NCBI GenBank assembly: GCA_965226785.1
Contig: CBDDEC010000003.1
Span: 186,001 to 250,000, forward strand
Direction: 5' to 3'
DNA: 64,000 nt
Source of the DNA: CBDDEC01 sp965226785
Lineage (GTDB): Bacteria > Chloroflexota > Dehalococcoidia > UBA2979
The notes under the pieces are model-generated. The model saw nothing but the letters and a program-made list of their open reading frames with translations, was not told the origin of the DNA and searched no databases. Below are positions 16,600 through 25,546 of the stretch, in pieces (the stretch's first letter is position 1; each line of letters begins with the position of its first letter). Both the position numbers and the translations under genes were made by a program.

Positions 16600-16760
16600 A
16601 TGCACCACCTGGTCGAGCTCGACGCCACCTCCGGAGGTGGTCTTCGCTGCGGTCTCGACGCCCGAGGGGCTCCACCGCTGGTGGGCCACGCGGCGGTCGA
16701 GGCGACGCCGAGCCCGGGGCGACGGCCTGCATGTCGGACAGCCCGACCAGGAGGTCGCCC
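16600..16760 (+). pseudogene. SRPBCC domain fragment, frameshifted
   Basis: Starting at ATG 16600 the reading is MHHLVELDA; after a one-base shift it continues PPEVVFAAVSTPEGLHRWWA, the N-terminal strand and first helix of a START/SRPBCC (AHSA1-like) protein. Only about 35 residues can be followed before homology is lost. A second SRPBCC start follows at 16793, so this is a decayed tandem copy. Confidence 0.6.
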
Positions 16761-16792
16761 TCGCCGGTTCCGGGTCGTAAGAGGAGACAGCG

Positions 16793-17228
16793 ATGGCAAC
16801 GATGAGACATGTGGTCGACATCAAGGCCCCCCGTGGAGAGCGTGTTCGACGCGGTTCTAGCGCCGAGGGCTTCACGCGCTGGTGGATCAAGGAGGTCGTT
16901 GGCGACTCCTCGTTGGGCGGCAGCGGCATGCACTTCGGCTCGGCGCCCAGCCCCTCCGAGTGGGCGTAACCGAGCGTGACGCCAGCACGTTCGAGATCGA
17001 GTGCCTCCAGAAACCGACGGAAGCGGAGTCGGTCGGCACCGGGCTGCGCTTCGAGGTGGGATGACGGAGACGGGGTCACAGCTCCGATTCCAGCACCTCG
17101 ATTGGCGCGAGGCGACGGACTTCTTCGGATACTGCAACTTCACGTGGGGCTTCTTCTTCACGGGCCTGAAGCATCTGGCTGAGGGTCGCGAAGGTCGCCC
17201 GGCGTTCGGGCGTCTCGGCCCCAACTAA
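16793..17228 (+). pseudogene. SRPBCC/AHSA1-like protein with multiple frameshifts
   Basis: GAGGAG precedes ATG 16793. The protein can be rebuilt from three frames: MATMRHVVDIKAP; then VESVFDAVL after a slip in a run of six C; then EGFTRWWIKEVVGDSSLGGS; TFEIECLQKP; and finally FQHLDWREATDFFGYCNFTW plus GLKHLAEGREGRP to a TAA at 17226-17228. This order covers the whole AHSA1-type SRPBCC fold. At least three indels break it. Intact relatives bind hydrophobic ligands and are often paired with ArsR regulators. Confidence 0.75.
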
Positions 17229-17238
17229 CCTGTCAGAT

Positions 17239-17261
17239 CGGGCGAAACACTGGCGAAACAC
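17239..17261 (+). repeat. Short direct repeat before glnA
   Basis: Two near-adjacent copies of GGCGAAACAC, about 20-43 bases before the glnA ATG. It may be a regulator binding site; no palindrome is present. Confidence 0.4.
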
Positions 17262-17281
17262 CTGCGGCGCACGATCGGGGC

Positions 17282-18628
17282 ATGAACGATCGGCCCTCGA
17301 ACGACCTCGCGTCCCTGCAGCACGTCACGCAGGCGTGCCGCGACCACGATGTGAAGTTCATTCGCCTCTGGTTCACCGACGTGCTGGGCATGCTCAAGTC
17401 GGTGGCGATCACCATCGAGGAGCTGGAGCACGCGTTCAACGACGGCATCTCGTTCGATGGCGCGGCCATCGCCGGGTACGCGCGGCGCGACGAGTCGGAC
17501 ATGATCGCCGTCCCCGACGCGAGCACGTTCCAGTTGCTGCCCTGGCGACCGCAGGAGCAGTCGGTGGCGCGCATGTTCTGCGATATCCGCTCGCCGAACG
17601 GTGAGGCCTATCCGGGTGATCCGCGACAGGTGCTGCGGCGTGTGCTCGACGGGGCGGCGGAGCGTGGCTACACGTTCTATGTCTCGCCGGAGATCGAGTT
17701 CTTCTACTTCAAGGACGCCAACGGTACAGAGCCGATCGACCGCGGCGGTTATTTCGATCTGACGCCCCTCGACGGCGGCTCCGACCTGCGTCGGGAGACC
17801 GTGCTGACGCTCGAGGAGATGGGCATCGGCGTCGCCCTCTCGCATCACGAGGCCGCGCCGGGCCAGCAGGAGATGGACCTCCGCTACACGGACGCGCTGA
17901 CCATGGCCGACGCGGTCATGACCTACCGGCTCGTGGTGAAGGAGGTGGCGATGCGACACGGGGTCTACGCCACGTTCATGCCGAAGCCGCTCGCCAGAGA
18001 GAACGGCTCAGCGATGCACCTGCAGCAATCGCTCTTCCGAGGCGAAGACAACGCGTTCCACGACCCCGCCGACGAGCTGGGGCTCTCCACCGACGCGCGG
18101 GGCTACATGGCGGGCATGCTGGAGCACGCCTCGGCGCTCTCCCTGGTCTCGAACCAGTGGGTGAACTCCTACAAGCGGATGGTCCCGGGCTACGAGGCGC
18201 CGACGCACGCCACCTGGTCGACGCGCAACCACGCGGACCTCGTGCGGGTGCCTGAGCATCGGCCGGGCGAGGCCGTCGCGACGCGCCTCGAGTACCGCGC
18301 ACCCGACTCCGCCTGCAACCCGTACCTGATGTTCGCCGGCGTGCTCGCGGCCGGCCTGGAGGGCATCGGCCGCGGCACGGCGCTGCCCGCGCCGGTCGAC
18401 CGCCTGGTTGGCGAGATGTCGGCTGAGGAGCGCGCCACGCGCAACGTGCAGGCACTTCCCTCGTCCCTCGGCGAGGCGATCGAGGCGTTCGCTGGCTCAG
18501 ACCTGCTGCGCGCCACCTTCGGCGAACACGTCTTCGAGACGCTGCTGGAGAACAAGCGCCTGGAATGGGACGACTACCGCTCGCAGGTCACGCCCTACGA
18601 GATCGACCGCTACCTGGGCTCGCTCTAG
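17282..18628 (+). CDS. glnA: Glutamine synthetase, type I
   Basis: 448 residues, the usual GSI length. The beta-grasp N-terminal domain has FTDVLGMLKSVAI and a catalytic domain with EIEFFYF (metal ligands), HHEAAPGQQEMDLRY, the ATP-binding KPLARENGSAMHLQQSL, and the substrate region NQWVNSYKRMVPGYEAPTHA. The C-terminal part lacks the N-L-Y-D-L-P-type tyrosine adenylylation site, so this is not the adenylylated beta form. It makes glutamine from glutamate, ammonia and ATP. The upstream gap has a tandem GGCGAAACAC (17239-17261) and no clear -10 box. The GS type is clear, but a role in another gamma-glutamyl transfer cannot be excluded. Confidence 0.88.
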   Translation: MNDRPSNDLASLQHVTQACRDHDVKFIRLWFTDVLGMLKSVAITIEELEHAFNDGISFDGAAIAGYARRDESDMIAVPDASTFQLLPWRPQEQSVARMFCDIRSPNGEAYPGDPRQVLRRVLDGAAERGYTFYVSPEIEFFYFKDANGTEPIDRGGYFDLTPLDGGSDLRRETVLTLEEMGIGVALSHHEAAPGQQEMDLRYTDALTMADAVMTYRLVVKEVAMRHGVYATFMPKPLARENGSAMHLQQSLFRGEDNAFHDPADELGLSTDARGYMAGMLEHASALSLVSNQWVNSYKRMVPGYEAPTHATWSTRNHADLVRVPEHRPGEAVATRLEYRAPDSACNPYLMFAGVLAAGLEGIGRGTALPAPVDRLVGEMSAEERATRNVQALPSSLGEAIEAFAGSDLLRATFGEHVFETLLENKRLEWDDYRSQVTPYEIDRYLGSL

Positions 18629-18658
18629 GCTCGCTCTCACAGACGCCGTCACACCAAA

Positions 18659-18684
18659 CAGCCCCGGTCGCACGACCGGGGCTG
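18659..18684. terminator. Convergent hairpin terminator between glnA and the MaoC gene
   Basis: An 11-bp perfect stem CAGCCCCGGTC / GACCGGGGCTG with a four-base loop. There is no long T-run on either side, so it may act as a bidirectional stabilising hairpin. Confidence 0.7.
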
Positions 18685-18711
18685 CTGTCGTTTCGACTGC
18701 TGCCGTGCGCG

Positions 18712-19137
18712 CTACCGCGAGGGGAGCGCCACCGTCGCCGTGCCCGGCGTGGTCTCGTTGCCCTCGTCGGTGCGGACGCCGACGTTGAGGTCGAGGAGGT
18801 GCTCGCCGCCCTCCTCGTACTTCTTGGTCACGGTGCCGTGCACGACGATGTCGTGGCGGGCGACGTCCATGCCGCGGTAGGAGACGTCCCAGTCTTTGAC
18901 CGCCCCCTCGTCGCCACAGAACTCGTCGAGCAGGCGCCCAACGAGCATGCCCTTCAGCGCGCCGTGGACAATGATGTCGGGCAGGTTGTTGCCCTTCGCG
19001 AAATCGTCGTCGTAGTGGATCTGGTAGAAGTCGCCGGACGCGGCGGCCCACACGACGAGGCGCTGCGAAGACATCGTCTCGGTCAGCGTCAGCTCGTCGC
19101 CCTCGGTGACGTCGTCCCAGTAGGTCTGATCGGCCAT
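18712..19137 (-). CDS. MaoC-like hydratase/dehydratase
   Basis: 141 residues, single hot-dog domain. SGDFYQIHYDDDFA contains the catalytic D-x4-H, followed by IVHGALKGML, the conserved second helix start. Paired with the FAS1-like gene 35 bases upstream, mirroring the pair at 2580-3542. Likely an acyl-CoA hydratase or dehydratase working as a heterodimer. Confidence 0.83.
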   Translation of the reverse strand: MADQTYWDDVTEGDELTLTETMSSQRLVVWAAASGDFYQIHYDDDFAKGNNLPDIIVHGALKGMLVGRLLDEFCGDEGAVKDWDVSYRGMDVARHDIVVHGTVTKKYEEGGEHLLDLNVGVRTDEGNETTPGTATVALPSR

Positions 19138-19172
19138 CGGTTCGTTCCTCTCGGCCTGGCTAGTAGGCTTGG

Positions 19173-19655
19173 CTAGTAGGAGAGGCCGGTGCCGCGCGTG
19201 CGCGCGACGACCTCGCCGTCAGACTTGCGGGTGTAGACAGTCTCGGAGGTACGGATCAGCATCTGACCCATTGCGCGGCTCGGCACCAGCTCGAGGTTGG
19301 CCAGCGTGGTGATGGCCTCCAGCTCGTCGCCGGCGTAGACCTGCGCGACTGGGGCGATGCCCGTGCCGCCGTTCAGGTTGCGCTTGAACGGACTGCTGAA
19401 CGCTGGACCGCGGCCGCCCGGCTGTGCGCCGGGGTTGAAGATCGGCATGCCGAGGAACCCGGGGGGCGCCGGCAGCGCGCGATGGCCCTTGGCCTTCGCG
19501 GCGTCCTCGTCGAAGTAGATCTCGCTGGTGTAGCCCACCGCGCGGGCAAAGGTGCGGATGCCCTGCGTCGTCACCTCGTAGGTGATGGCTGGGCTCGACG
19601 ACCCGATCGCGGACTTCATGTCATCGGTGAGTTCGGTCAGAGCTTCGTCGGCCAA
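19173..19655 (-). CDS. FAS1-like dehydratase domain protein
   Basis: 160 residues. Seen: FARAVGYTSEIYFDEDAAKA near the N-terminus and the PPGFLGMPIFNPG segment expected in FAS1-like hot-dog domains (in place of the catalytic motif); FKRNLNGGTG and a C-terminal RKSDGEVVARTRGTGLSY. Subunit partner of the MaoC protein downstream. Its stop region carries a small tandem duplication of TGGCTAGTAGG (19157-19180 on the plus strand), which repeats the stop codon sequence. Confidence 0.78.
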   Translation of the reverse strand: MADEALTELTDDMKSAIGSSSPAITYEVTTQGIRTFARAVGYTSEIYFDEDAAKAKGHRALPAPPGFLGMPIFNPGAQPGGRGPAFSSPFKRNLNGGTGIAPVAQVYAGDELEAITTLANLELVPSRAMGQMLIRTSETVYTRKSDGEVVARTRGTGLSY

Positions 19656-19748
19656 CGCTGCCTCCTCGTTGCGCGCGCCGGTCAGCCTGCCGATCGAGCG
19701 GCTCGGTGCCTGCGCGCCTCGTCTGGTGCGGCCCGCAGCATAGCGCAG

Positions 19749-20186
19749 CTACTGCCCGGGTGGCGGCTCCCAGAGCTCGAAGCGATGGCCCTCCGGATCG
19801 ATCGCCCAGCCGAAGCGACCGTACTCCGACTCCTCGACCTGTGCGTCGACTTCGACGCCCTCGCTGCGCAGCCGCACGAGCATCGCGTCGAGGTCAGCGA
19901 CGCGGTAGTTGATCATCCAGTCAGCGGGCTGCTCGGCCTCGGAGCCCCCGTCGCCGAAGTACTCCGTGTCCGCATCGAAGGGCGCCCAGACGGTGTGGCC
20001 GCGGCGTTCGGGCGCCTCGTCGTGCCGCCACCAGAACCCGGTGGTGCCGGGCAGGCTCGGGATGCCCAGGTGCTGGACGTACCAGGCGCGCAGCGCCGCC
20101 GGGTCGCTCGAGCGGAAGAAGATCCCGCCGATGCCCTCGACGCGCCCGCCTGCGCCCGCGTCGGAGTCCCGGATCTCGTCTGTCAT
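19749..20186 (-). CDS. VOC family (glyoxalase-like) protein
   Basis: 145 residues from ATG 20186 with GGGGGC upstream. It shows the beta-alpha-beta-beta-beta pattern with IGGIFFRSSDPAALRAWYVQ, TVWAPFDADTEYF, NYRVADLDAMLVRL and the terminal FGWAIDPEGHRFELWEP, where the last Glu is the usual metal ligand. Substrate unknown. A longer upstream frame in this register covers part of nuoN and is not coding. Confidence 0.85.
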   Translation of the reverse strand: MTDEIRDSDAGAGGRVEGIGGIFFRSSDPAALRAWYVQHLGIPSLPGTTGFWWRHDEAPERRGHTVWAPFDADTEYFGDGGSEAEQPADWMINYRVADLDAMLVRLRSEGVEVDAQVEESEYGRFGWAIDPEGHRFELWEPPPGQ

Positions 20187-20260
20187 AGCGCCCCCGCGGG
20201 CGCACGGTAGCGCACCCTGCGTCACGTCGCGAGGCGAGGGCGTCGCGCCGCGATGCGGGA

Positions 20261-21736
20261 CTACGTGAAGAGGGCGGCGGAGGCGCGGTCGGCGACGATG
20301 TACAGCGGGCCGCCGTAGATGCCGATGAATAGGACGCCAGCGAGCAGCGCGCCGGTGGAGAGATAGCCGGTCGGGGTGAGCCGCCAGCGGCCGGGCTCGG
20401 ACGGCTCGTAGAGGTACATCTGCTTGATGATCTGCAGGTAGTAGTACAGCGACAGCGTCGAGGCGATCACGGCCACGACGACGAGCCAGAGGAAGCCGCC
20501 CTCGACGGCGCTCTGGAAGAGGATGTACTTCGTGAAGAACCCGGCGAGCAACGGCATCCCGGCGAGGGAGAACATCCCGGCGGTCAGGACCAGCGCGAGG
20601 TAAGGGTTCGTCTGGGCCAGGCCCTTGAAGTCGGCGATCTCCTCCTTGCCGGTCTGGTTGTAGAAGGCAATGACCGCCATGAACACGGCGAGGTTGGTCA
20701 CGAGGTACCCGCCGATGTGCACCATCAGCGCCGACGCGGAGACGTCCGAGATCGTGGTGATCGCCATCAGCATGAAGCCGACCTGACCGATCGAGGAGTA
20801 GGCGAGCAGGCGTTTGATGTTGGTTTGTTGGAGCGCGATCAGGTTGCCGCCGACCATCGTCGCGACGGAGATGGCGGCGATCATCCACTGCCAGTCATCG
20901 ATGGCGGGGAGCAGCGGCCCGGCGAACCACCGCATGAACAGCGCGAAGACCGCGGCCTTCGATGTCGCGGAGAGGTAGGCGGTGACCGGCAGTGGCGCGC
21001 CCTCGTAGGCGTCGGGCGTCCACATGTGGAACGGCACCGCCGAGGCCTTGAAGCCGAGGCCCGCGATGATCAGCACCAGGCCGACGACGAGGGGCAACGC
21101 GACGTCGCTGGTGCCGGCGGCCAGCGCCGTGGCGATCTCCGAGTACTGCGTCGAGCCGCTGACGCCGTAGAGCAGGCTCAGGCCGTAGAGCAGCATCGCC
21201 GAGGCGACGCCACCCAGGAGTACGTACTTCAGCGCTGCCTCGCCGGAGCGTCGGTCGTTCTTGGCCAGCGAGACGGCGACGTAGAGCGAGAACGACAGCA
21301 GCTCGATGGCGATGTACGCGGTCAGCAGGTCGCGCGCGGCCGCCATGTAGATAGCGCCGATGGTGCTGAGGAGGATCAGACCGTAGAACTCGCCGATGTG
21401 CCGCAGCTGGCGGTCGACGAACTCGTGCGAGCCGATCACGAGGACGACCGCCGTGCCGATGAAGAGCACGCGGAAGAACGTGGTGAAGTGGTCGATCTCG
21501 ATCAGCCGGGCGAAGTTCTCGGACTCGCTGGTCTTGAGGTCGAGCCAGAACAGGCTGACCACACCGGCTGCCACCAGGCCGACCAGTGTCACCAGCGGCA
21601 GGACCGCGCGACCAATATTGAGCTCGCGGCGGAACGCGTCGAGGAAGAAGACGAACACCGCCGTCACCGCGAGGATGATCTCGGGCGCGAGCAGCTCGTA
21701 CTGGAAGTTGAGGTCGTTGCCGACGATGTCGGTCAC
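20261..21736 (-). CDS. nuoN: NADH-quinone oxidoreductase subunit N
   Basis: 491 residues, about 14 transmembrane helices; a Mrp-antiporter-like proton-pumping subunit of complex I. Typical segments are seen: FHMWTPDAYEGAPLPVTAYL (helix 8 loop), IKRLLAYSSIGQVGFMLMAI and the C-terminal AGMPLLAGFFTKY. The GTG start has GAGGGAGG upstream. Last gene of the nuo operon, 40 bases after nuoM. Confidence 0.95.
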   Translation of the reverse strand: MTDIVGNDLNFQYELLAPEIILAVTAVFVFFLDAFRRELNIGRAVLPLVTLVGLVAAGVVSLFWLDLKTSESENFARLIEIDHFTTFFRVLFIGTAVVLVIGSHEFVDRQLRHIGEFYGLILLSTIGAIYMAAARDLLTAYIAIELLSFSLYVAVSLAKNDRRSGEAALKYVLLGGVASAMLLYGLSLLYGVSGSTQYSEIATALAAGTSDVALPLVVGLVLIIAGLGFKASAVPFHMWTPDAYEGAPLPVTAYLSATSKAAVFALFMRWFAGPLLPAIDDWQWMIAAISVATMVGGNLIALQQTNIKRLLAYSSIGQVGFMLMAITTISDVSASALMVHIGGYLVTNLAVFMAVIAFYNQTGKEEIADFKGLAQTNPYLALVLTAGMFSLAGMPLLAGFFTKYILFQSAVEGGFLWLVVVAVIASTLSLYYYLQIIKQMYLYEPSEPGRWRLTPTGYLSTGALLAGVLFIGIYGGPLYIVADRASAALFT

Positions 21737-21776
21737 GCCACTGCCTCCCTCGAGGTTCCGATCGCCTCCTCGGGCG

Positions 21777-23264
21777 TCATAGCGTCACGCCCGGGATGTT
21801 GATCACGGTCTCGGAAATACGGTCGATCCAGGGCGAGGGCCAGAGGCCCATGAAGACGATCGAGCCGGCGAGGACGGTCGCGCCCGCGCGTTCGGTCCAG
21901 GTCATCTCGCCGACGAAGTTCCAGCGCTCGACCGGTTCGCCGAAGAAGGCCTGCGCGAACATGCGCAGCAGATAGGTCGCGGTGATCGCAGCGGTCAGCA
22001 CAGCGAGCCCGCCGATGATGGGGTAGGCACGGAATGCGCCGATGAAGATGTGCAGCTCCGCTACGAACCCGGAGAGCCCCGGCAGGCCCAGCGAGGCGAG
22101 ACCGGCGATCACGAAGAAGATGCTCCAGATCGGCATCTGGCGCGCCAGGCCGGAGAAGTTGGGGATCTCGCGGTCGTGGGCCTGGTCATACATCGCGCCG
22201 ATCAGGAGGAAGAAGAGCGCAGTCATGAGGCCGTGCGCGAACATCTGAAGCACGGCACCCGAGAAGCCGATCGAATTGAGCGTGCCGAGGCCGACGAAGA
22301 CATAGCCCATATGCGAGACGGAGGAGAAGCCGGTCATCAGCTTGAGGTCCGTCTGACGTAAGGCGGAAATCGCGCCGTAGAGGGCGGCTGTGATGCCGAG
22401 GATGATCAGCGCCGGAGCCCAGAACTCGGCGCCCTCCGGCATCATCTGGAAGCCGAGCCGGATCATGCCGAACGCGCCGACCTTCATCAGCACGCCGGCG
22501 TGCAGCATGGACACCGCGGTCGGCGCCGAGGCGTGGCCGTCCGGCGACCAGGCGTGCAGCGGGAAGAGCGCGCCCAACGTGCCAGTGCCCAGGACGATGA
22601 TCGGGAAGAAGATCTTCTGGAACTCGGCGGTCTTCTCGGCCGCCATCAGCACCTCCATGTCGAAGGTGCCGGCGCCGACGTGTGTGAACAGCGCGAAGAT
22701 GCCGGTGAAGATGAGGATCGATGCCGCCAGCAGCATCATCATCAGCTTCATTGCGCCGTACTCCTTGCGCGTGGAGCCCCAGACGACGATCAACAGGTAC
22801 ATCGGCAGCAGCGCAACCTCGTAGGCGAGGAAGAAGAAGAAGAGGTCCAACATCACGAAGGTGCCGAACACGCCGGCGACGAGGATATAGAGCAGGATGA
22901 AGAAGTCCTTCATCCGATACTGGATCTTCCAGGAGACCCACGTCCCCGCGACGATCACGATGCCGGTGAGGAGGACCATCGTGGCGGCGATGCCATCGAT
23001 GCCCACCTTGAGTTGCATGCCGTTTTCGCCGAGGAACCCAACGTTCTCCATCCAGGGGATCGCCTTGACCGCCTGGAACTGCACGCCGCCCCACTCGTAC
23101 TGGATGAAAACGTAGAGCGAGAGCACGAACATCGCGAGGCTGGCGAGCGCGGTGAGACCGATCTGCGCCGAGCGCTCCCGGTTCGGGATCACCATCAGCA
23201 GCAGCGCGGCGGCCAGCGGCAGCAGCGGCAGCGCGAGGAGGACGTAGCCGTCGTTCTCGGTCAT
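21777..23264 (-). CDS. nuoM: NADH-quinone oxidoreductase subunit M
   Basis: 495 residues, a 14-helix antiporter-like subunit. PLHAWSPDGHASAPTAVSML is the classic NuoM loop and LMTGFSSVSHMGYVFVGLG matches helix 9-10. The key helix-5 Glu lies in DLFFFFLAYEVALLPMYLL. It conducts protons across the membrane arm. Same order as in other bacterial operons, between nuoL and nuoN. Confidence 0.95.
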   Translation of the reverse strand: MTENDGYVLLALPLLPLAAALLLMVIPNRERSAQIGLTALASLAMFVLSLYVFIQYEWGGVQFQAVKAIPWMENVGFLGENGMQLKVGIDGIAATMVLLTGIVIVAGTWVSWKIQYRMKDFFILLYILVAGVFGTFVMLDLFFFFLAYEVALLPMYLLIVVWGSTRKEYGAMKLMMMLLAASILIFTGIFALFTHVGAGTFDMEVLMAAEKTAEFQKIFFPIIVLGTGTLGALFPLHAWSPDGHASAPTAVSMLHAGVLMKVGAFGMIRLGFQMMPEGAEFWAPALIILGITAALYGAISALRQTDLKLMTGFSSVSHMGYVFVGLGTLNSIGFSGAVLQMFAHGLMTALFFLLIGAMYDQAHDREIPNFSGLARQMPIWSIFFVIAGLASLGLPGLSGFVAELHIFIGAFRAYPIIGGLAVLTAAITATYLLRMFAQAFFGEPVERWNFVGEMTWTERAGATVLAGSIVFMGLWPSPWIDRISETVINIPGVTL

Positions 23265-23307
23265 CGTCGCTCCGCTCCTCGGCAGGTGTGGTTGAACTCG
23301 TAGGCCA

Positions 23308-25218
23308 CTACGCGACTCCGAAGGCGATGAGCGTCAGCGCGAGGGCGCCGAGGGCCATGCCGAGCGCGTAGTTGGGGATGCGGCCGGTCTGCAGGAACTT
23401 GAGGCGGTAGCCGAGGTACCCGATCGACTGCGTGCCACCGTCGACGCCGGTCTCGTTGATCACGCGCTTGTCGAACCAGGCGACAATGCCGGCCAGCCCC
23501 AGAACCGCACGGTCGATCACCGCCTGGTAGAGGTCGTCGAGGTAGTAGCGGCGCACGAACAGCTGGTAGATCTCCGGCACCCAGCCGCGCGCCTGCACGG
23601 CACGTCGAGCGTCGCCCGACCAGTAGATGATGCCGATGAAGACTCCGGCGAGCGCGCCCGCCGTTGCGCCGAGGGCCAGTCCGCCCTCGATGTTGAAGGC
23701 GTGGCCAAGCTCGCCCTCGAAGACCACGGCGCCGATGCCGCCGACGAAGCCCAGCGCCTCGCCCACGCCATCGATGGCGACGAAGCCAGCGACGGCGGCG
23801 AACGCTGCGAGCAACACCAGTGGTCCGATCATGACCGGCGGCTGCTCGTGCGCGTGGTCGTAGGCGGCGCGGTTCTTCGGCTCGCCGAAGAACGTCAGCA
23901 TCACAAGGCGGGTGGTGTAGATGGCGGTGAGCACGGCGGTGCCGGCGAGCAGGATGTAGGCGACGAGCGGGCCAGACGCGAGGAGGTCGGCGAGGATTTC
24001 GTCCTTCGACCAGAAGCCAGCGAAGATCGGCAGCCCGGCGAGGGCGAGCCCACCGATGATGAAGGTCACGGTCGTGATCGGCATCTTGCGCCAGAGGCCG
24101 CCCAGCTCCTCGACCTCCTGCTGCGCGGTCGCGTGGATGACCGAGCCCGAGCCAAGGAAAAGCAGGCTCTTGAAGAAGGCGTGGGTCAGGAGGTGGAACA
24201 TCGCAGCCGTCAGCGCGCCAACGCCGAGGGCGACAAACATGAATCCCAGCTGCGAGATGGTCGAGTAGGCGAGCACGCGTTTGATGTCGTTGGAGACGAG
24301 GGCCATCGTCGCCCCCATCAGCGCGGTGATAAGGCCGGTGTAGAGCACCACGTCGCGGGCGACGAGGGTGATGTCGTAGATCGGCAGGAAGCGAGCGACG
24401 AGGTAGACGCCGGCCACGACCATCGTGGCGGCGTGGATCAGTGCGGAGACCGGCGTCGGGCCCTCCATCGCGTCGGGGAGCCAGACGTGGAGCGGGAACT
24501 GCGCCGATTTACCGACGGCGCCGGCGAAGACGAAGATCATCGAGATCGTGAGGTAGCGCATCCCGATTTCGCCGGCCTCGGCGGCGTGGATGATCTCCTG
24601 GATATCGAAGGTGCCAGTCGCGCGCCAGAGCAGGATGATGCCGATCAGCAGCCCGACATCACCGATGCGTGTGGTGAGGAACGCCTTCTTCGCCGCCTCG
24701 GCGGCGGTCTGGCGCTCCCAGTAGAAGCCGATCAGCAGGTACGAGGCGAGACCGACGCCCTCCCAGGCGAGGTAGAGCTGGATCAGGTTGCCGCTGATGA
24801 CCAGCAGCAGCATGGCGGCGGTGAAGAACGAGAGCGCGGCGAAGTACCAGCCGTAGCGCGGCTCGCCCTTCATGTAGCCGACCGAGTAGATCATCACCAT
24901 CAGCGCCACCAACGTGACGACGGCGATCATGACGACGGTGATCGAGTCGACGTACGTCGAGAACTCGATGACGAAGAAGTCGCCGGCGATGGTGATCCAG
25001 TCGAAGGAGTAGGTGTTCTCGCCGCCCGGCAGGAACTCGCCGTGGTCCCAGAAGCCCTGGAAGTCACCGATCACGAACAGCGCCAGCACAAACGAGGCGG
25101 CCATACCGAGGATGGCGAGGCCGTCGCCCTGGCGTGGCACCAGCTTGTGCAGCGGCGCGAGCACGACGAAGACGCCGAACGGGATGGCCGGAAGCAGCCA
25201 GACCTGTTCCATGCCCAT
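23308..25218 (-). CDS. nuoL: NADH-quinone oxidoreductase subunit L
   Basis: 636 residues, the largest pumping subunit, with a distal amphipathic helix (residues around 530-590) expected of NuoL. Seen: YLAWEGVGLASYLLIGFYWE, FPLHVWLPDAMEGPTPVSAL, and IKRVLAYSTISQLGFMFVAL. The C-terminal region has the usual lateral helix HL and a final transmembrane span. Starts 19 bases after nuoK. Confidence 0.96.
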   Translation of the reverse strand: MGMEQVWLLPAIPFGVFVVLAPLHKLVPRQGDGLAILGMAASFVLALFVIGDFQGFWDHGEFLPGGENTYSFDWITIAGDFFVIEFSTYVDSITVVMIAVVTLVALMVMIYSVGYMKGEPRYGWYFAALSFFTAAMLLLVISGNLIQLYLAWEGVGLASYLLIGFYWERQTAAEAAKKAFLTTRIGDVGLLIGIILLWRATGTFDIQEIIHAAEAGEIGMRYLTISMIFVFAGAVGKSAQFPLHVWLPDAMEGPTPVSALIHAATMVVAGVYLVARFLPIYDITLVARDVVLYTGLITALMGATMALVSNDIKRVLAYSTISQLGFMFVALGVGALTAAMFHLLTHAFFKSLLFLGSGSVIHATAQQEVEELGGLWRKMPITTVTFIIGGLALAGLPIFAGFWSKDEILADLLASGPLVAYILLAGTAVLTAIYTTRLVMLTFFGEPKNRAAYDHAHEQPPVMIGPLVLLAAFAAVAGFVAIDGVGEALGFVGGIGAVVFEGELGHAFNIEGGLALGATAGALAGVFIGIIYWSGDARRAVQARGWVPEIYQLFVRRYYLDDLYQAVIDRAVLGLAGIVAWFDKRVINETGVDGGTQSIGYLGYRLKFLQTGRIPNYALGMALGALALTLIAFGVA

Positions 25219-25237
25219 CAGCGCTGCCCCACGCGCA

Positions 25238-25546
25238 TCACCAGCGCAGCTCGTCGGCTGCGTCGACGTTGGCGGTGCGTCGCTCGCGGAAGAGCCGCAG
25301 CACGATGCCCAGCGCCAGGCCCACCTCGGCCGCGGCGACCGTGATCACGAACAGGGCGAAGATCAGCCCGCTGAACGCCTCGCCATCGAGGTAGGTCGAG
25401 AACGCGACGAAGTTGATGGCGACCCCGGCGAGCATGAGCTCCACGGAGATGAGGATGAGGATGGCGCTGCGCCGGGCCAGCACGCCGTAAAAGCCGATCG
25501 CGAACAGCACCGCGGACAGCAGCAGGAAGTCCTCGAGGGGGATCAC
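25238..25546 (-). CDS. nuoK: NADH-quinone oxidoreductase subunit K
   Basis: 102 residues, three transmembrane helices. The central ILILISVELMLAGVAINFVA carries the conserved membrane Glu (SVELML) and the second Glu lies in the third helix (VAAAEVGLAL). ATG 25546 overlaps the nuoJ stop by four bases. Confidence 0.95.
   Translation of the reverse strand: MIPLEDFLLLSAVLFAIGFYGVLARRSAILILISVELMLAGVAINFVAFSTYLDGEAFSGLIFALFVITVAAAEVGLALGIVLRLFRERRTANVDAADELRW

Noticed and set aside
19157..19180. Tandem TGGCTAGTAGG
   Set aside because: A small duplication around the stop codon of the FAS1-like gene; no likely function.
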